Assembly (NCBI GenBank): GCA_017649855.1
Contig: JAGCGA010000001.1
Span: 1 to 63,045 of the forward strand
Reading direction: 5' to 3'
From: Bacteroidales bacterium
GTDB lineage: Bacteria; Bacteroidota; Bacteroidia; Bacteroidales; WCHB1-69
DNA length: 63,045 nt
Position 1 is the first letter of the stretch. Every line of letters starts with the position of its first letter. The translations under genes were made by a program, and so were the position numbers. The notes below the pieces were generated by a model. The model saw nothing but the letters and a program-made list of their open reading frames with translations. It did not search any database and was not told the DNA's origin. This document shows positions 8,290-17,242 of this stretch, piece by piece.

Positions 8290-8880
8290 ATGAGTAAGAG
8301 AAAAACGCCAGGTTTGAATACAGGCGCAATGTCAGATATTTCATTTCTGCTGTTGACCTTCTTTCTGTTGACCTCTTCCATCAATACGGAGCAAGGTATT
8401 CCCCGTAAGTTGCCGCCTCCAAAAACGGATGATACCGAGGAACAGATTATCGATATCAAGAGAAGAAATGTGTTGAATGTCGAGGTGAACTATCTTGATC
8501 AGATCTCCTGCAACGGGGAAATCATCATGATTTCAGAGTTGAAGGATAAAGCAAAGGAATTCTTTGCCAACCCGACCAACTCCGACGAGCTTCCTGAGAA
8601 ACAGAACAAACTCATCGAGGGTATCGGTGACTATGCTGTTTCCAAAGGTGTGGTTTCTCTGAGAAATGACCAAGGCACCAGCTACGACATGTATGTTCAG
8701 GTGCAGAACGAACTGCAACGTGCCGTGAACGAATTGCGTGACGAGGCTGCTCTGCAGTACTTCGGCAAGAAGTTCAGCGTGTTGGATTCCGCTGCACAAA
8801 AATCAGTTTCCACGGCTATTCCGATGAGTATTTCTGAGGCTCCTCCTATGGACTATGGTACTCAGGGAGCCGCTCAATAA
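8290..8880 (+). CDS. exbD: ExbD/TolR family biopolymer transport protein (first copy)
   Basis: 196 residues. A short cytoplasmic N-terminus leads into a single transmembrane helix starting GAMSDISFLLLTFFLL; Asp16 matches the proton-carrying aspartate of ExbD. The periplasmic domain follows (IDIKRRNVLNVEVNYLDQ, then an insertion-rich C-terminal half ending in a low-complexity PPMDYGTQGA tail). It would be the single-pass dimer inside the ExbB pentamer, passing energy to TonB. It is longer than the usual 130-150 residues and differs from the second ExbD, so the two may form a heterodimer. Confidence 0.88.
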   Translation: MSKRKTPGLNTGAMSDISFLLLTFFLLTSSINTEQGIPRKLPPPKTDDTEEQIIDIKRRNVLNVEVNYLDQISCNGEIIMISELKDKAKEFFANPTNSDELPEKQNKLIEGIGDYAVSKGVVSLRNDQGTSYDMYVQVQNELQRAVNELRDEAALQYFGKKFSVLDSAAQKSVSTAIPMSISEAPPMDYGTQGAAQ

Positions 8881-8901
8881 CCTAAGCTAATTTGATGGAT
8901 T

Positions 8902-9384
8902 ATGTCTAGATTTAAATCAAACGAGAAGAAGGAGACGCCGGAACTGAATATGGGTTCCATGTCCGATATCATCTTCATGTTTTTGTTCTTCTTCATGGTG
9001 ATTACCACGATGCGTGAGGCCTCCCTGAAGGTGCACTTCACCCCGCCAAAAGCCACGGAGATTCAAAAACTGGAGAAGAAATCTTTGGTTGCCAATATCT
9101 ATATCGGTGCTCCTATTAATAAAAATGAGAACACGCTTCCTCCCGGTGAGGTTTCCGTACAGTTGAACGACCAGACTATCAAAGCTGAGGAGTTGGTGAC
9201 GGAAGTTCAAAACTTCATCGGTACCGAAAAAGAGTCTCGTGATGCTGAGGATCGTGACAAGCTGACCTTCTCCCTTAAAGTGGACAAGGGCGTTCAGATG
9301 CGCTATGTCAACACGATTAAGAATGAGTTGCGTAAAAACAACGCCTTGAAGATCAACTACACTGCCAGCAAACGAGAAAATTAA
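8902..9384 (+). CDS. exbD: ExbD/TolR family biopolymer transport protein (second copy)
   Basis: 160 residues with the same plan as its neighbour: cytoplasmic N-terminus, then MGSMSDIIFMFLFFFMVIT with the conserved Asp22 at the start of the single transmembrane helix, then a periplasmic domain with VQLNDQTIKAEELVTEVQNF and KVDKGVQMRYVNTIKNELRK, the typical ExbD beta-alpha pattern. It starts 21 nt after the first exbD. A strong terminator directly after it closes the four-gene operon. Confidence 0.88.
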   Translation: MSRFKSNEKKETPELNMGSMSDIIFMFLFFFMVITTMREASLKVHFTPPKATEIQKLEKKSLVANIYIGAPINKNENTLPPGEVSVQLNDQTIKAEELVTEVQNFIGTEKESRDAEDRDKLTFSLKVDKGVQMRYVNTIKNELRKNNALKINYTASKREN

Positions 9385-9392
9385 TATCTATG

Positions 9393-9432
9393 AAGGGTTC
9401 GCAGGATGATGGTGTCCTGCAACCCTTTTTTT
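9393..9432 (+). terminator. Terminator of the exbB-exbD operon
   Basis: AAGGGTT and GCAGGA (with one bulged base) pair with TCCTGC and AACCCTT, and a run of seven T follows. Confidence 0.85.
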
Positions 9433-9473
9433 ATTTTGAATCAAATACAATTTAATCATTAAAAACCCGAATT

Positions 9474-11459
9474 ATGAAAAAAGTTTTACTTGCTGTTGTT
9501 TCTTTGTTTCTTGTGGGTTCTCTGATGGCTCAGAATGCACCCATGCAGAAAATGAGTAAGAAGGATGCTGCCAAGATTGCTGTCACGCATCCTCAGATTT
9601 TGAAAGGTACTGAGTACAATGCTGTTCCCCGCAATTTTACCTCTATGTTGGGTAATGGTAATGCTATCGGTGCTACCTATTATGACTTGCAGACCAATGG
9701 CTCTATGGCTCCGAGAATGATTTCCTGGCCGGATGGCGCCATTTCCGCCGTTTGGACAACCTGTACGTCGGCAAGCACGGGCCGTGGTACTGGCTACAAC
9801 TATTTTGACGGTTCAGCATGGATTAACAGTCCTTCCGCTACAGAAAGACTGGAGACCATGAAAACTGGTTGGCCCACCATGGCTGCTCTCGGCAATGGCG
9901 AGATCATGGCTTCCCATAACGGTTCTGATGCCTTGGTTATCGGCGTACGTCCTCAAAAGGGCACCGGAGACTGGACTTTCACCAACCTCTATGGTCCTGC
10001 TGCTTCTACTGGCTCTGCAACGAGTACCTGCCTCTTGTGGCCCCAGATGGTCACCAATGGCAATACGATCCACCTGATTGCTTGTACAGAGTCTGATGAT
10101 GGATATCTTTATCAAGGAATTCAGACCTGTCTTGTGTACATCCGTGGTACGTATGACCCTTCTTCCAACACTGTCAATTGGGAGGCTCCTCGTATCGTGG
10201 GTGATGTTACCCCAACCCAGATCGCCCAGTTCTCCGGCGATTCCTATTCCATCGCTTCTAATGGCGACTATGTGGCCATCTTGGTTGCTGACTCTTGGAA
10301 TGACGCGTTCATGTGGAAGAGTTCTGACAATGGTGTAACCTTCACGAAGACCACTATTGTGGATTCTCCTATTCCTGATGGTTATAACGAGTCTACCACT
10401 GAGGTTCTGGATACCCCGTACGTGGCTGACGGTAGCTGCAGCATCGCTCTTTCCGCCACGGGTACCGCTCATGTCGCCTTCGGTCTTTCCCGCGTCATGA
10501 ATGATGTGTTGGGTGATGGTCAATACTCCTATTTCCCGGGTGTTTCAGGCTTATTCTATTGGAACGAATCTATGCCTACCATCACGGCTTCTATAAACAC
10601 CATGGATCCTGACTCCTTGGCATTGGCCGGTTATACTGTCTTTGTCAAGGAAGATATGGACGGTGACGATACTGTTTGGTATCTGAATAATGGAAACTGG
10701 CCTTCCTATGGCGTCGGTGGTGTCTCCATGCCGCAGTTGTTGGTAGATGGTGATAATGTATATCTGATTTATGTCCAAACATTGGATTATCCTTTTGTTG
10801 ACATCAATTCTTCTTCCTACTATCGTGGTGTGTTTGGTAAAAAATCCACCGATGGTGGTACTACTTGGAGTGATGGTACTTCTTGGCTCTCCTATAACAA
10901 AGACTGCTTCTACATCGAAGATTGGGCTAATTACTCCATTGATACCTATTCCGATTGTCTCTGGGTGGATGGTGAGAGTGTGTTCCCTGTAGTGGCCCCC
11001 AAGGTTGTCAATGGCAAGATTGCCATGACGTGGCAATGGGATTACTTTGCCGGTAATGAGATTAAAGATAACAACGTTGCTGTTGCCGGTCAAGAGTCCT
11101 CTATCTATTTCATGCAGTTGGATGCTGCCGATATGGGCGTTTACAACAAGATCACTGATGTCTATAATGGTCTCTGCATCGATCATACCGGCATCGTGGA
11201 CAACACGCTGACCAGCATGAATATTTATCCTAACCCGGCCAGCAATATGGTTACGATTGCTCTTTCTTCCACGGAGACGGCTAACGCATCTCTCTCCATC
11301 TACAATCTGATGGGTCAGTGTGTTTACACCGAGTCCCTCAATGTGATGGAAGGCAACAGTTTCCATCAGCTGAATATCAGCAATCTGAATGCCGGTATCT
11401 ATATGGTGAACGTTAAGACCGCCCAAGGTACCTCTACTCAGAAGCTGATCGTGAAATAA
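9474..11459 (+). CDS. T9SS-secreted protein with sialidase-like (Asp-box) beta-propeller
   Basis: 661 residues. Signal peptide MKKVLLAVVSLFLVGSLMAQ. The body carries Asp-box motifs (SxDxGxTW type): SSDNGVTFTK and STDGGTTWSDG, which mark the turns of sialidase/BNR beta-propellers. No sialidase arginine triad or catalytic pair was identified, so enzyme activity is not claimed. The last about 80 residues are a type A T9SS sorting domain: MNIYPNPASNMVTIAL, LSIYNLMGQCVY, LNAGIYMVNVKTAQ and a KLIVK end. The protein should cross the outer membrane by the type IX system and be anchored or released at the surface. It is a single-gene unit closed by the terminator at 11484. Confidence 0.85.
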   Translation: MKKVLLAVVSLFLVGSLMAQNAPMQKMSKKDAAKIAVTHPQILKGTEYNAVPRNFTSMLGNGNAIGATYYDLQTNGSMAPRMISWPDGAISAVWTTCTSASTGRGTGYNYFDGSAWINSPSATERLETMKTGWPTMAALGNGEIMASHNGSDALVIGVRPQKGTGDWTFTNLYGPAASTGSATSTCLLWPQMVTNGNTIHLIACTESDDGYLYQGIQTCLVYIRGTYDPSSNTVNWEAPRIVGDVTPTQIAQFSGDSYSIASNGDYVAILVADSWNDAFMWKSSDNGVTFTKTTIVDSPIPDGYNESTTEVLDTPYVADGSCSIALSATGTAHVAFGLSRVMNDVLGDGQYSYFPGVSGLFYWNESMPTITASINTMDPDSLALAGYTVFVKEDMDGDDTVWYLNNGNWPSYGVGGVSMPQLLVDGDNVYLIYVQTLDYPFVDINSSSYYRGVFGKKSTDGGTTWSDGTSWLSYNKDCFYIEDWANYSIDTYSDCLWVDGESVFPVVAPKVVNGKIAMTWQWDYFAGNEIKDNNVAVAGQESSIYFMQLDAADMGVYNKITDVYNGLCIDHTGIVDNTLTSMNIYPNPASNMVTIALSSTETANASLSIYNLMGQCVYTESLNVMEGNSFHQLNISNLNAGIYMVNVKTAQGTSTQKLIVK

Positions 11460-11483
11460 TTGCATTTCATGATGAACTCTAAA

Positions 11484-11512
11484 GGGCAGGCTGTCAAGCC
11501 TGCCCTTTATTT
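11484..11512 (+). terminator. Terminator of the T9SS propeller gene
   Basis: GGGCAGGCT (11484-11492) pairs perfectly with AGCCTGCCC (11497-11505) around GTCA, followed by TTTATTTTT. The T-rich tail runs directly into the yicC promoter. Confidence 0.9.
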
Positions 11513-11515
11513 TTG

Positions 11516-11523
11516 TATCTTTG
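11516..11523 (+). promoter_or_regulatory. -7 promoter element for yicC
   Basis: TATCTTTG followed by C, 22 nt before the yicC ATG. It abuts the upstream terminator. Confidence 0.6.
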
Positions 11524-11544
11524 CGCCCATAAAAAATTGCTGCT

Positions 11545-12417
11545 ATGATTAAATCCATGACCGGCTTCGGTCGCACCACTTTTGATATGGAGGGCAAATC
11601 CGTGATTGTCGAAATCCGTACGCTGAACAGCAAGCAGATGGATATGAACACGCGCATTGCCCCTCTTTTCCGTTCTAAGGAAATTGAGATACGCGCATTG
11701 ATTTCCCGACTTCTGGAACGGGGTAAAGTAGATGTAAGTATCTATTTTGAGAAGGGCTTCACGGACGATGTGACCATCAATACTGAATTGGCCAAGTCCT
11801 ATTATACCGCTCTCAAGCAGCTCTCCGCGGAGATAGGGAATCCGGTGGAAAGTGATATCTTCTTGCATGTGTTGCGCATGCCGGATGTGGTGACGACCGT
11901 GCAGGAGGAGTTGACCGAAGCGCAATGGGAAGTCCTTTCAAACGCCGTTGCCGGAGCCTGCCGGATGGTGGATGATTTCCGTGTTCAGGAGGGGGAGATC
12001 CTCGCCCGCGATTTTGAGAAGCGTATCTGCCTGATCCGCGATATGATTGACGAGGTGACACCCTTGGAGGAGAACCGCATCGCCACGCTGCGTGCCAAAT
12101 TTGAGAAGGGGTTGGAGGAATCAAAGCTTAAAGCGCAATATGATCCGAACCGTTTTGAGCAGGAGTTGTTCTACTATATTGAAAAGCTGGATATCACAGA
12201 AGAGAAGGTCCGCCTGCGCAAGCATTGCAATTACTTCCTGGAGACGATGCGGGATGCCAATGCCAATGGTAAAAAACTTGCCTTCATCGTGCAGGAGTGC
12301 GGGCGCGAGATCAACACCCTTGGCTCAAAGTCCAATGATTTTCTCATACAGCAGATTGTAGTGAGGATGAAGGATGAGTTGGAAAAGATGAAAGAACAAC
12401 TTGCCAATATCCTATAA
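11545..12417 (+). CDS. yicC: YicC/YloC-family endoribonuclease
   Basis: 290 residues with the family's N-terminal MIKSMTGFGR and EIRTLNSKQMDMNTR (about 27-41), and the conserved C-terminal domain VRLRKHCNYF, GKKLAFIVQECGREINTLGSKSND. YicC proteins form hexameric endoribonucleases that act on structured RNA in the cytoplasm. The usual downstream neighbour gmk is absent; here the gene stands alone between its promoter and a bidirectional terminator at 12418-12448. Confidence 0.92.
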   Translation: MIKSMTGFGRTTFDMEGKSVIVEIRTLNSKQMDMNTRIAPLFRSKEIEIRALISRLLERGKVDVSIYFEKGFTDDVTINTELAKSYYTALKQLSAEIGNPVESDIFLHVLRMPDVVTTVQEELTEAQWEVLSNAVAGACRMVDDFRVQEGEILARDFEKRICLIRDMIDEVTPLEENRIATLRAKFEKGLEESKLKAQYDPNRFEQELFYYIEKLDITEEKVRLRKHCNYFLETMRDANANGKKLAFIVQECGREINTLGSKSNDFLIQQIVVRMKDELEKMKEQLANIL

Positions 12418-12448
12418 AAAAAAGCCCGTCCAATGACGGGCTTTTTTT
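12418..12448. terminator. Bidirectional terminator between yicC and the surE operon
   Basis: GCCCGTC (12424-12430) pairs with GACGGGC (12435-12441) around CAAT, with A-run on the left and seven T on the right. It serves both convergent transcripts. Confidence 0.9.
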
Positions 12449-12462
12449 GTATGTCTTGTATC

Positions 12463-12774
12463 TTATAAAACAAAATGCAGAATGGCAAAAACGATGCCGA
12501 TGATGAAGGTGGAGATGAGGATGCCACGCCCAGTCTTGTCGTATTTCAGATTCAGCAGATAATGCCGCAACAACAGGACGGAAGGGATAATGCCAATCAG
12601 AACAAATTTGGGCAGGATGGTCCGCATCAAATGGGGGTTGTTAACCAGCATGTCGGGCTTGAAGTGGATCAGAAGTGCCAATATGCCATAAAGGATGCCG
12701 AAGCAGACGGCAGGGACGATTACGCCGAGCAGAATGCCAATCACATAGGAGTCTTTTCTTAATTTATTGAACAT
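12463..12774 (-). CDS. Small polytopic membrane protein downstream of surE
   Basis: 103 residues. Three to four hydrophobic segments: SYVIGILLGVIVPAVCFGI, a second part LYGILALLIHF, TILPKFVLIGIIPSVLLL, and GILISTFIIGIVFAILHFVL. The pattern of small polytopic proteins with a central basic loop (LRHYLLNLKYDKTGRG) recurs beside surE in Bacteroidales. The function is unknown. Its start overlaps the surE 3' end by 11 nt, so it is the last gene of the protease-surE operon. Confidence 0.7.
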   Translation of the reverse strand: MFNKLRKDSYVIGILLGVIVPAVCFGILYGILALLIHFKPDMLVNNPHLMRTILPKFVLIGIIPSVLLLRHYLLNLKYDKTGRGILISTFIIGIVFAILHFVL

Positions 12775-13537
12775 TTTCCAGATATTTTAAGTCATTAATA
12801 TATTGGTGAGCCGTCATGTCGTATTGGACTGGCTGCACCGAGATGTAGTTGTGAGACAGAGCCCACTCGCAGGTGTCCTCATGCGGGTCGGTGTTGACGA
12901 GGTGTCCGGTAAGCCAGTAGTATTTGCGGCCGTGCGGGTCGGTGCGCTCCTCCAGATCCTGATACCAGTAACCGTCTGTCTGGCGTGTCACGCGGATACC
13001 TTTGATTTCCTCCATGGGCACGTTAGGGAAGTTGACGTTGAGGCAGGTGTGGGCAGGTAGCCCATGCTTCAAGACCTCGCCGACAATGATCTTCCCGTAG
13101 TGGACAGCGGCTGTGAAGTCAGCGTTCGGGGAGTAGTCGAGCAGTGACAATCCCACGGCAGGGTGGGAGAAGGAGGCCTCAATGGCTGCCCCGATGGTGC
13201 CGGAGTAAAGGACACTCACCGAAGAGTTGGAGCCGTGGTTGATGCCGGAGAGCACCAGGTCGATATGGCGGTCGCGCAAAACAACCCGCTCTCCCACTTT
13301 GACACAGTCCACAGGGGTGCCATTGGTGCGCCAGTAGCTGACACCATCCTCTTGTTTGTATTGTCGCACGTGTAGCGGCTCATTCATGGTGATGGCATGG
13401 CTCATGGCCGAGCGTGTCCGGTCAGGGACTACCACCACCACCTCTCCATATGTCTTGGCGATTTCCACCATGGCTTCCAGTCCGGTAGCCTCGTAACCGT
13501 CGTCGTTGACGATCAATATGAGTGGTTTGTTTGTCAT
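12764..13537 (-). CDS. surE: 5'/3'-nucleotidase SurE
   Basis: 257 residues. The metal-binding NDDGYEATG (Asp12-Asp13) near the N-terminus, PDRTRSAMSHAIT, and SGINHGSNSSVSVLYSGTIGAA are the SurE signatures. It hydrolyses nucleoside monophosphates and short polyphosphate in the cytoplasm and is linked to stress survival in other bacteria. Its ATG shares a base with the stop of the C25 protease gene (TAATG at 13539-13535), so translation probably depends on the protease transcript. Confidence 0.93.
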   Translation of the reverse strand: MTNKPLILIVNDDGYEATGLEAMVEIAKTYGEVVVVVPDRTRSAMSHAITMNEPLHVRQYKQEDGVSYWRTNGTPVDCVKVGERVVLRDRHIDLVLSGINHGSNSSVSVLYSGTIGAAIEASFSHPAVGLSLLDYSPNADFTAAVHYGKIIVGEVLKHGLPAHTCLNVNFPNVPMEEIKGIRVTRQTDGYWYQDLEERTDPHGRKYYWLTGHLVNTDPHEDTCEWALSHNYISVQPVQYDMTAHQYINDLKYLENVQ

Positions 13538-16500
13538 TATTGTTTGATGATCTTAGCATTATGGAGAACGGATTCGGCATCCCGAATCACAAGGTAGTAC
13601 ATGCCGCTGGCATATCTGCCTAACGAGAGAATGGTGTTATAGTCTGTCAGCATGTTCTGTTGCAGCAAGCGGCCAGTGTGATCGTAAAGTTGGTATTGGA
13701 TATGGCTGAGATCGGCATCGTCGTTGAGGAGGATGCGGACGTTGTCGGTGGTCGGGTTCGGCATGACAGCTATGGTGGTGACCACGGCAAGGTCTTCCAC
13801 GCTCGTGGGGGTGTTGCTGTTGGGGAACTCCACGAGATCAATCATGGCCAAATCGCTGCCACCGGTCATCATATAGTCCTTGGTGTATGTCCACGTGAAC
13901 TTGTGTTGTCCGGCGGTTACGGGGTAGGCGGCACGGGTCCAGCCTACTTCACCACTCCAACTGCCTTGCTCCACATTGTCGATTTTGAAAGAGAACATGT
14001 CATAGTTTGCTTCTGAAGAGACCAGATAGTAGAAGGAGATTGTGTCGGCGGTGGCACAGTTCCAATTGATAGAGAGAGAGGAAGAGGAACTATTGTTGAT
14101 GGTGCCAGAGCGGGCGGCATAGGTTCCTTCGTAAGGATTCTGTGTGGTGATGGTCCAAGGTTTGCTGCCTGATTGGCTCCAACTGAAAGCATTGAAGTCG
14201 CCAGCCTCCCAGTCTTCCAGCACAATGCCGACTTTCAAGCTGATCATCTTTTCGATGGCATAGTCGCCTACCCGGTAGATGGCTCTCAGCGTTGTGATAG
14301 TGGGTTGGGTGACAGAAGGATCTACTTGGATACGATATTGGGTGGTATGCACTCCATTGACGGCCACGACCGGAATGTCTTGCGGCAGTCGGTACAGATG
14401 AATCTTGCCGTCGGTGGAGTTGAGATAAAAGGTTCCTTCGCCTGCCTGCCCGTTGCCGGTGTTGGAGACATCGACGTTCAGGTAGGCCATCTCGCCGAAG
14501 TCGAGACGGAGGTTGCCGTTGCCCATCGTGGCGTCGTTGATCCGAGCAGTCTCATGGATGCCCAAAATGGGAGCATGGAGGGGGATGACAAAGTCTCTCT
14601 CTTGGGTGCTGTTGCCGTAGTGGATGGTCATATGGACGATGGCATTGTGGAAGGCCGGAACGTTGGAAGCCACATGGAAGGAGAAGGTGTTGCTGCGGGT
14701 CTCTGTGGCATTGGGCCCCAATTGGCTAATGCTGTGAGTGCTGTTCAGAATAGTGAGATAGGGATCGTTAGAGGTGACGGAGACAGACACATTTTGGGCC
14801 GGTTCATTACCCACATTGGCAAAGATGGCATTGACGTTGACGTCCTCACCATAGTCGGCTTCTCCGTTTTGGTTGCCGTTATCATAAAATTCGAAGTTCT
14901 TGCAGACGACGTAGGGGCCGTTTTGGACGAAGAGTTGGATGGTGCCCTCCATAGGGATGTAGTTAGGGGCGGCGGCCACCACGAAGATGGTGTCGTCAGG
15001 CGTCAAGGAGGTGGGAATGCTCAGGGTGAGGTTCCCGTTGCTGACGAGGCCGGTGCTGAGGATCTCGTTGTGGCTGGTCAGGGTGATGCGGGTGCCCTCC
15101 ACCATGCAGGAGAAGGGGATGTCGGTGGTTCCCAGAGGGAGCATCTCATCATAGTTGACGGTCAGTGCTTGGGGCTCTGCCGTGCGGACCATCATGGCTG
15201 GGTCGCCGAAGAGGATCCACGTGCGGGCCACCTCATAGTCGTGATAGTTGTCGAGCATCTTGATGATGCCGTTGACGGCAATGCCACCGAAGGTCCGCTT
15301 TTGGCTCACGGCGGAGGTGCCGGTCAGAATCTGGTTCATGTGGTCTTGCGCGCACATGGGGGAGTTCCAAGGCTGGTTGATGGTGGACATCAAGGTGCCC
15401 ACGGCACCGGTTGGTTGCCCATTGTGGGTGGCGCGCAACCAAGCCTCCGCAAAACAGGTCTTGCCGGAGTAATCACCATTCACACATGCCACGGAGAAGA
15501 TGAACGGCAGCATATTGTCGTTGGTGAGGTTGTTGACGTGCGAGTTGCTGAAGCTGGTGGTGACAAACATCGTCACATCCCCGTGACCCGTGTAGTTGAT
15601 GATGCCCGCGCCTGCATTGACAGCGGTGCTGAGCATGGCTGCGGTAGGATTGCCACTGGCATCCAAGCCGCCTTGAGAGCCTTCGAACAACTCATAACCA
15701 CTCGTGTAAGTGTAGCTTTGCAGAAGGTTGTCAATGTTGCGGATATGCTGGTAGTCGTATTCATTGTTGTCGCCCGGGCCCTGCTCGGAGGCGATGCCGA
15801 TGAATTTGCTGAAGTGGGAGGTCACGACGGGGTTGCGCTCATATTGGATGAATTTGTTGACCTGTGTGGTCACCTGCGCTACTGTCTCGGCAGAGATCTT
15901 GCCCAGGATGACATCCGGATAAGAATCGTTGCCGGCCACCTCCACGTAATAGTTGTCGCTCACATTGCCACCCGCGCTGATGGTCGGGAACTGCTGGTTG
16001 TCGCCCACGATGACCACGAAAGCCAAGTTGTGGGAGTTATAATAGGAGGTGATGTAGTTCTTGATGGCGGAACTGGTGCTGCCAGCTACAGACAGAGGGA
16101 CGATCTCCGTCGGGTAACCATTCTTGATTTTCCAATTGGCGTAAGGCTGCATGGCACTGCAGAAGTTGTCGGGGGCGAGAATGAGAATCTCACCGAACTC
16201 CACCAATGGAGTGGATTTCATTTGGTTGTAGTTGAGGAAATGATCTTGGTAGATGTCGTTGAAGACGCTGGCCACCTTGCTTACTTGCCGCACAGTGCCG
16301 GTGGCGTTGAACTTCACCCGGACCGTGATTTCGGAATAGACTTTCAGTTTTTGCTGTGCCGGATTGTAGGCAAAGGGGAAGAATTGAAGGGAAACTCCCT
16401 GAAAATCACGCAATTGATAAATATCTCCTACAACCACGGTGTCTTCATACAGCATTTGGTCGCGACTGTAAACTTTGTTCTTGGCATAAGGAACGGTGGC

Positions 16501-16857
16501 GGGGTTCGTATTGCGGAGAAGACGTCCCTTGGAAGGGATTAGGTTAAAGTTGTTGACGGTATAGGAATCAGAGGAGAGCACTTCTACCGTCGGATGACTG
16601 TTCTCGGGAACAATGAGCGAGGTGGCCGTCTCCAGCAGCTCGGGAGCGCCGGCGACAAGCAAAGGGTAGGCTCCTTGCATCTGCAGGCGATACATGGTGG
16701 TGCCAGCCTCAGAAATGCCTTCGGTCTGAAACGCGGGAAAAGAAACGTGAATGATGGCTTCCTGATTGTTGGAACTGACCAAGGTGAATTGTGGTGTTTG
16801 GGCTTGTAATAGATTGATTAACAGTAAGGATACTGCAATAGTCCAAAGTTTTTTCAT
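13537..16857 (-). CDS. Gingipain-like C25 cysteine protease with T9SS sorting domain
   Basis: 1,106 residues from the ATG at 16857 (MKKLWTIAVSLLLINLLQAQ is a signal peptide); an in-frame ATG at 16881 would add eight residues. A gingipain-type propeptide region (about 20-215) precedes the C25 catalytic domain: ILILAPDNF, VVIVGDNQQFP, the catalytic His425 in NYTGHGDVT and catalytic Cys458 in SVACVNGDYSGKTCF. These align with the GHG and NCC regions of Porphyromonas Arg-gingipain. Immunoglobulin-like and jelly-roll-like repeats follow, and the C-terminus is a T9SS sorting domain (MPNPTTDNVRILL, YASGMYYLVIRD). It is an extracellular or surface endopeptidase; the specificity is not predictable here. 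It is first in an operon with surE. Confidence 0.88.
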   Translation of the reverse strand: MKKLWTIAVSLLLINLLQAQTPQFTLVSSNNQEAIIHVSFPAFQTEGISEAGTTMYRLQMQGAYPLLVAGAPELLETATSLIVPENSHPTVEVLSSDSYTVNNFNLIPSKGRLLRNTNPATVPYAKNKVYSRDQMLYEDTVVVGDIYQLRDFQGVSLQFFPFAYNPAQQKLKVYSEITVRVKFNATGTVRQVSKVASVFNDIYQDHFLNYNQMKSTPLVEFGEILILAPDNFCSAMQPYANWKIKNGYPTEIVPLSVAGSTSSAIKNYITSYYNSHNLAFVVIVGDNQQFPTISAGGNVSDNYYVEVAGNDSYPDVILGKISAETVAQVTTQVNKFIQYERNPVVTSHFSKFIGIASEQGPGDNNEYDYQHIRNIDNLLQSYTYTSGYELFEGSQGGLDASGNPTAAMLSTAVNAGAGIINYTGHGDVTMFVTTSFSNSHVNNLTNDNMLPFIFSVACVNGDYSGKTCFAEAWLRATHNGQPTGAVGTLMSTINQPWNSPMCAQDHMNQILTGTSAVSQKRTFGGIAVNGIIKMLDNYHDYEVARTWILFGDPAMMVRTAEPQALTVNYDEMLPLGTTDIPFSCMVEGTRITLTSHNEILSTGLVSNGNLTLSIPTSLTPDDTIFVVAAAPNYIPMEGTIQLFVQNGPYVVCKNFEFYDNGNQNGEADYGEDVNVNAIFANVGNEPAQNVSVSVTSNDPYLTILNSTHSISQLGPNATETRSNTFSFHVASNVPAFHNAIVHMTIHYGNSTQERDFVIPLHAPILGIHETARINDATMGNGNLRLDFGEMAYLNVDVSNTGNGQAGEGTFYLNSTDGKIHLYRLPQDIPVVAVNGVHTTQYRIQVDPSVTQPTITTLRAIYRVGDYAIEKMISLKVGIVLEDWEAGDFNAFSWSQSGSKPWTITTQNPYEGTYAARSGTINNSSSSSLSINWNCATADTISFYYLVSSEANYDMFSFKIDNVEQGSWSGEVGWTRAAYPVTAGQHKFTWTYTKDYMMTGGSDLAMIDLVEFPNSNTPTSVEDLAVVTTIAVMPNPTTDNVRILLNDDADLSHIQYQLYDHTGRLLQQNMLTDYNTILSLGRYASGMYYLVIRDAESVLHNAKIIKQ

Positions 16858-17242
16858 GTGGGTAATAATGGTTATATGCATGAATAATAAATACCTTAAA
16901 AAGGAAGGTGCGAAAATACATTTTTTATTGGATTTTTGTCGCTTTTTTTTGCTTTCTTGTCCGATTGACAGATAGAAACAGGATAATTAGAGTGAGAAGC
17001 GGATTGGAATGTGTGCTCTTGGTGACTATCCCTGAAAATATTCCCATGAATTTTGGATTTCCTGGAAGTTATGAGATGTTTGTTTTCTTGTAATGAGTTG
17101 GAAATCCATATTTTACGAATTAAGTTTTTTTTTCAGTGCGTGAAAAATAGAAATTGAAAAAAATAGTATATTTGCGGGCTTGAAATATAGTGACAAATAT
17201 CATTTTTTAAATCAATAATTATTCACAAAATTCAAAAAACAA
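16858..17242. promoter_or_regulatory. Intergenic region between divergent T9SS cargo genes
   Basis: 385 bp without a convincing gene. On the minus strand TATTTTCG (about 16915-16908) is a near-consensus -7 element for the protease. On the plus strand TATATTTG (17167-17174) matches TAnnTTTG, 69 nt before the 438-residue T9SS cargo ATG. The central 16980-17100 shows no repeats or strong hairpins. Confidence 0.5.

Noticed and set aside
14173..16542. A 789-residue plus-strand open frame
   Set aside because: It is the antisense shadow of the C25 protease, low in complexity (His/Val/Gly/Asp-rich), with no domain or signal; the minus strand has the catalytic motifs.
16908..17093. A 61-residue plus-strand frame in the large intergenic gap
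   Set aside because: It has no ribosome-binding site, no domain and spans the promoter region of the protease.
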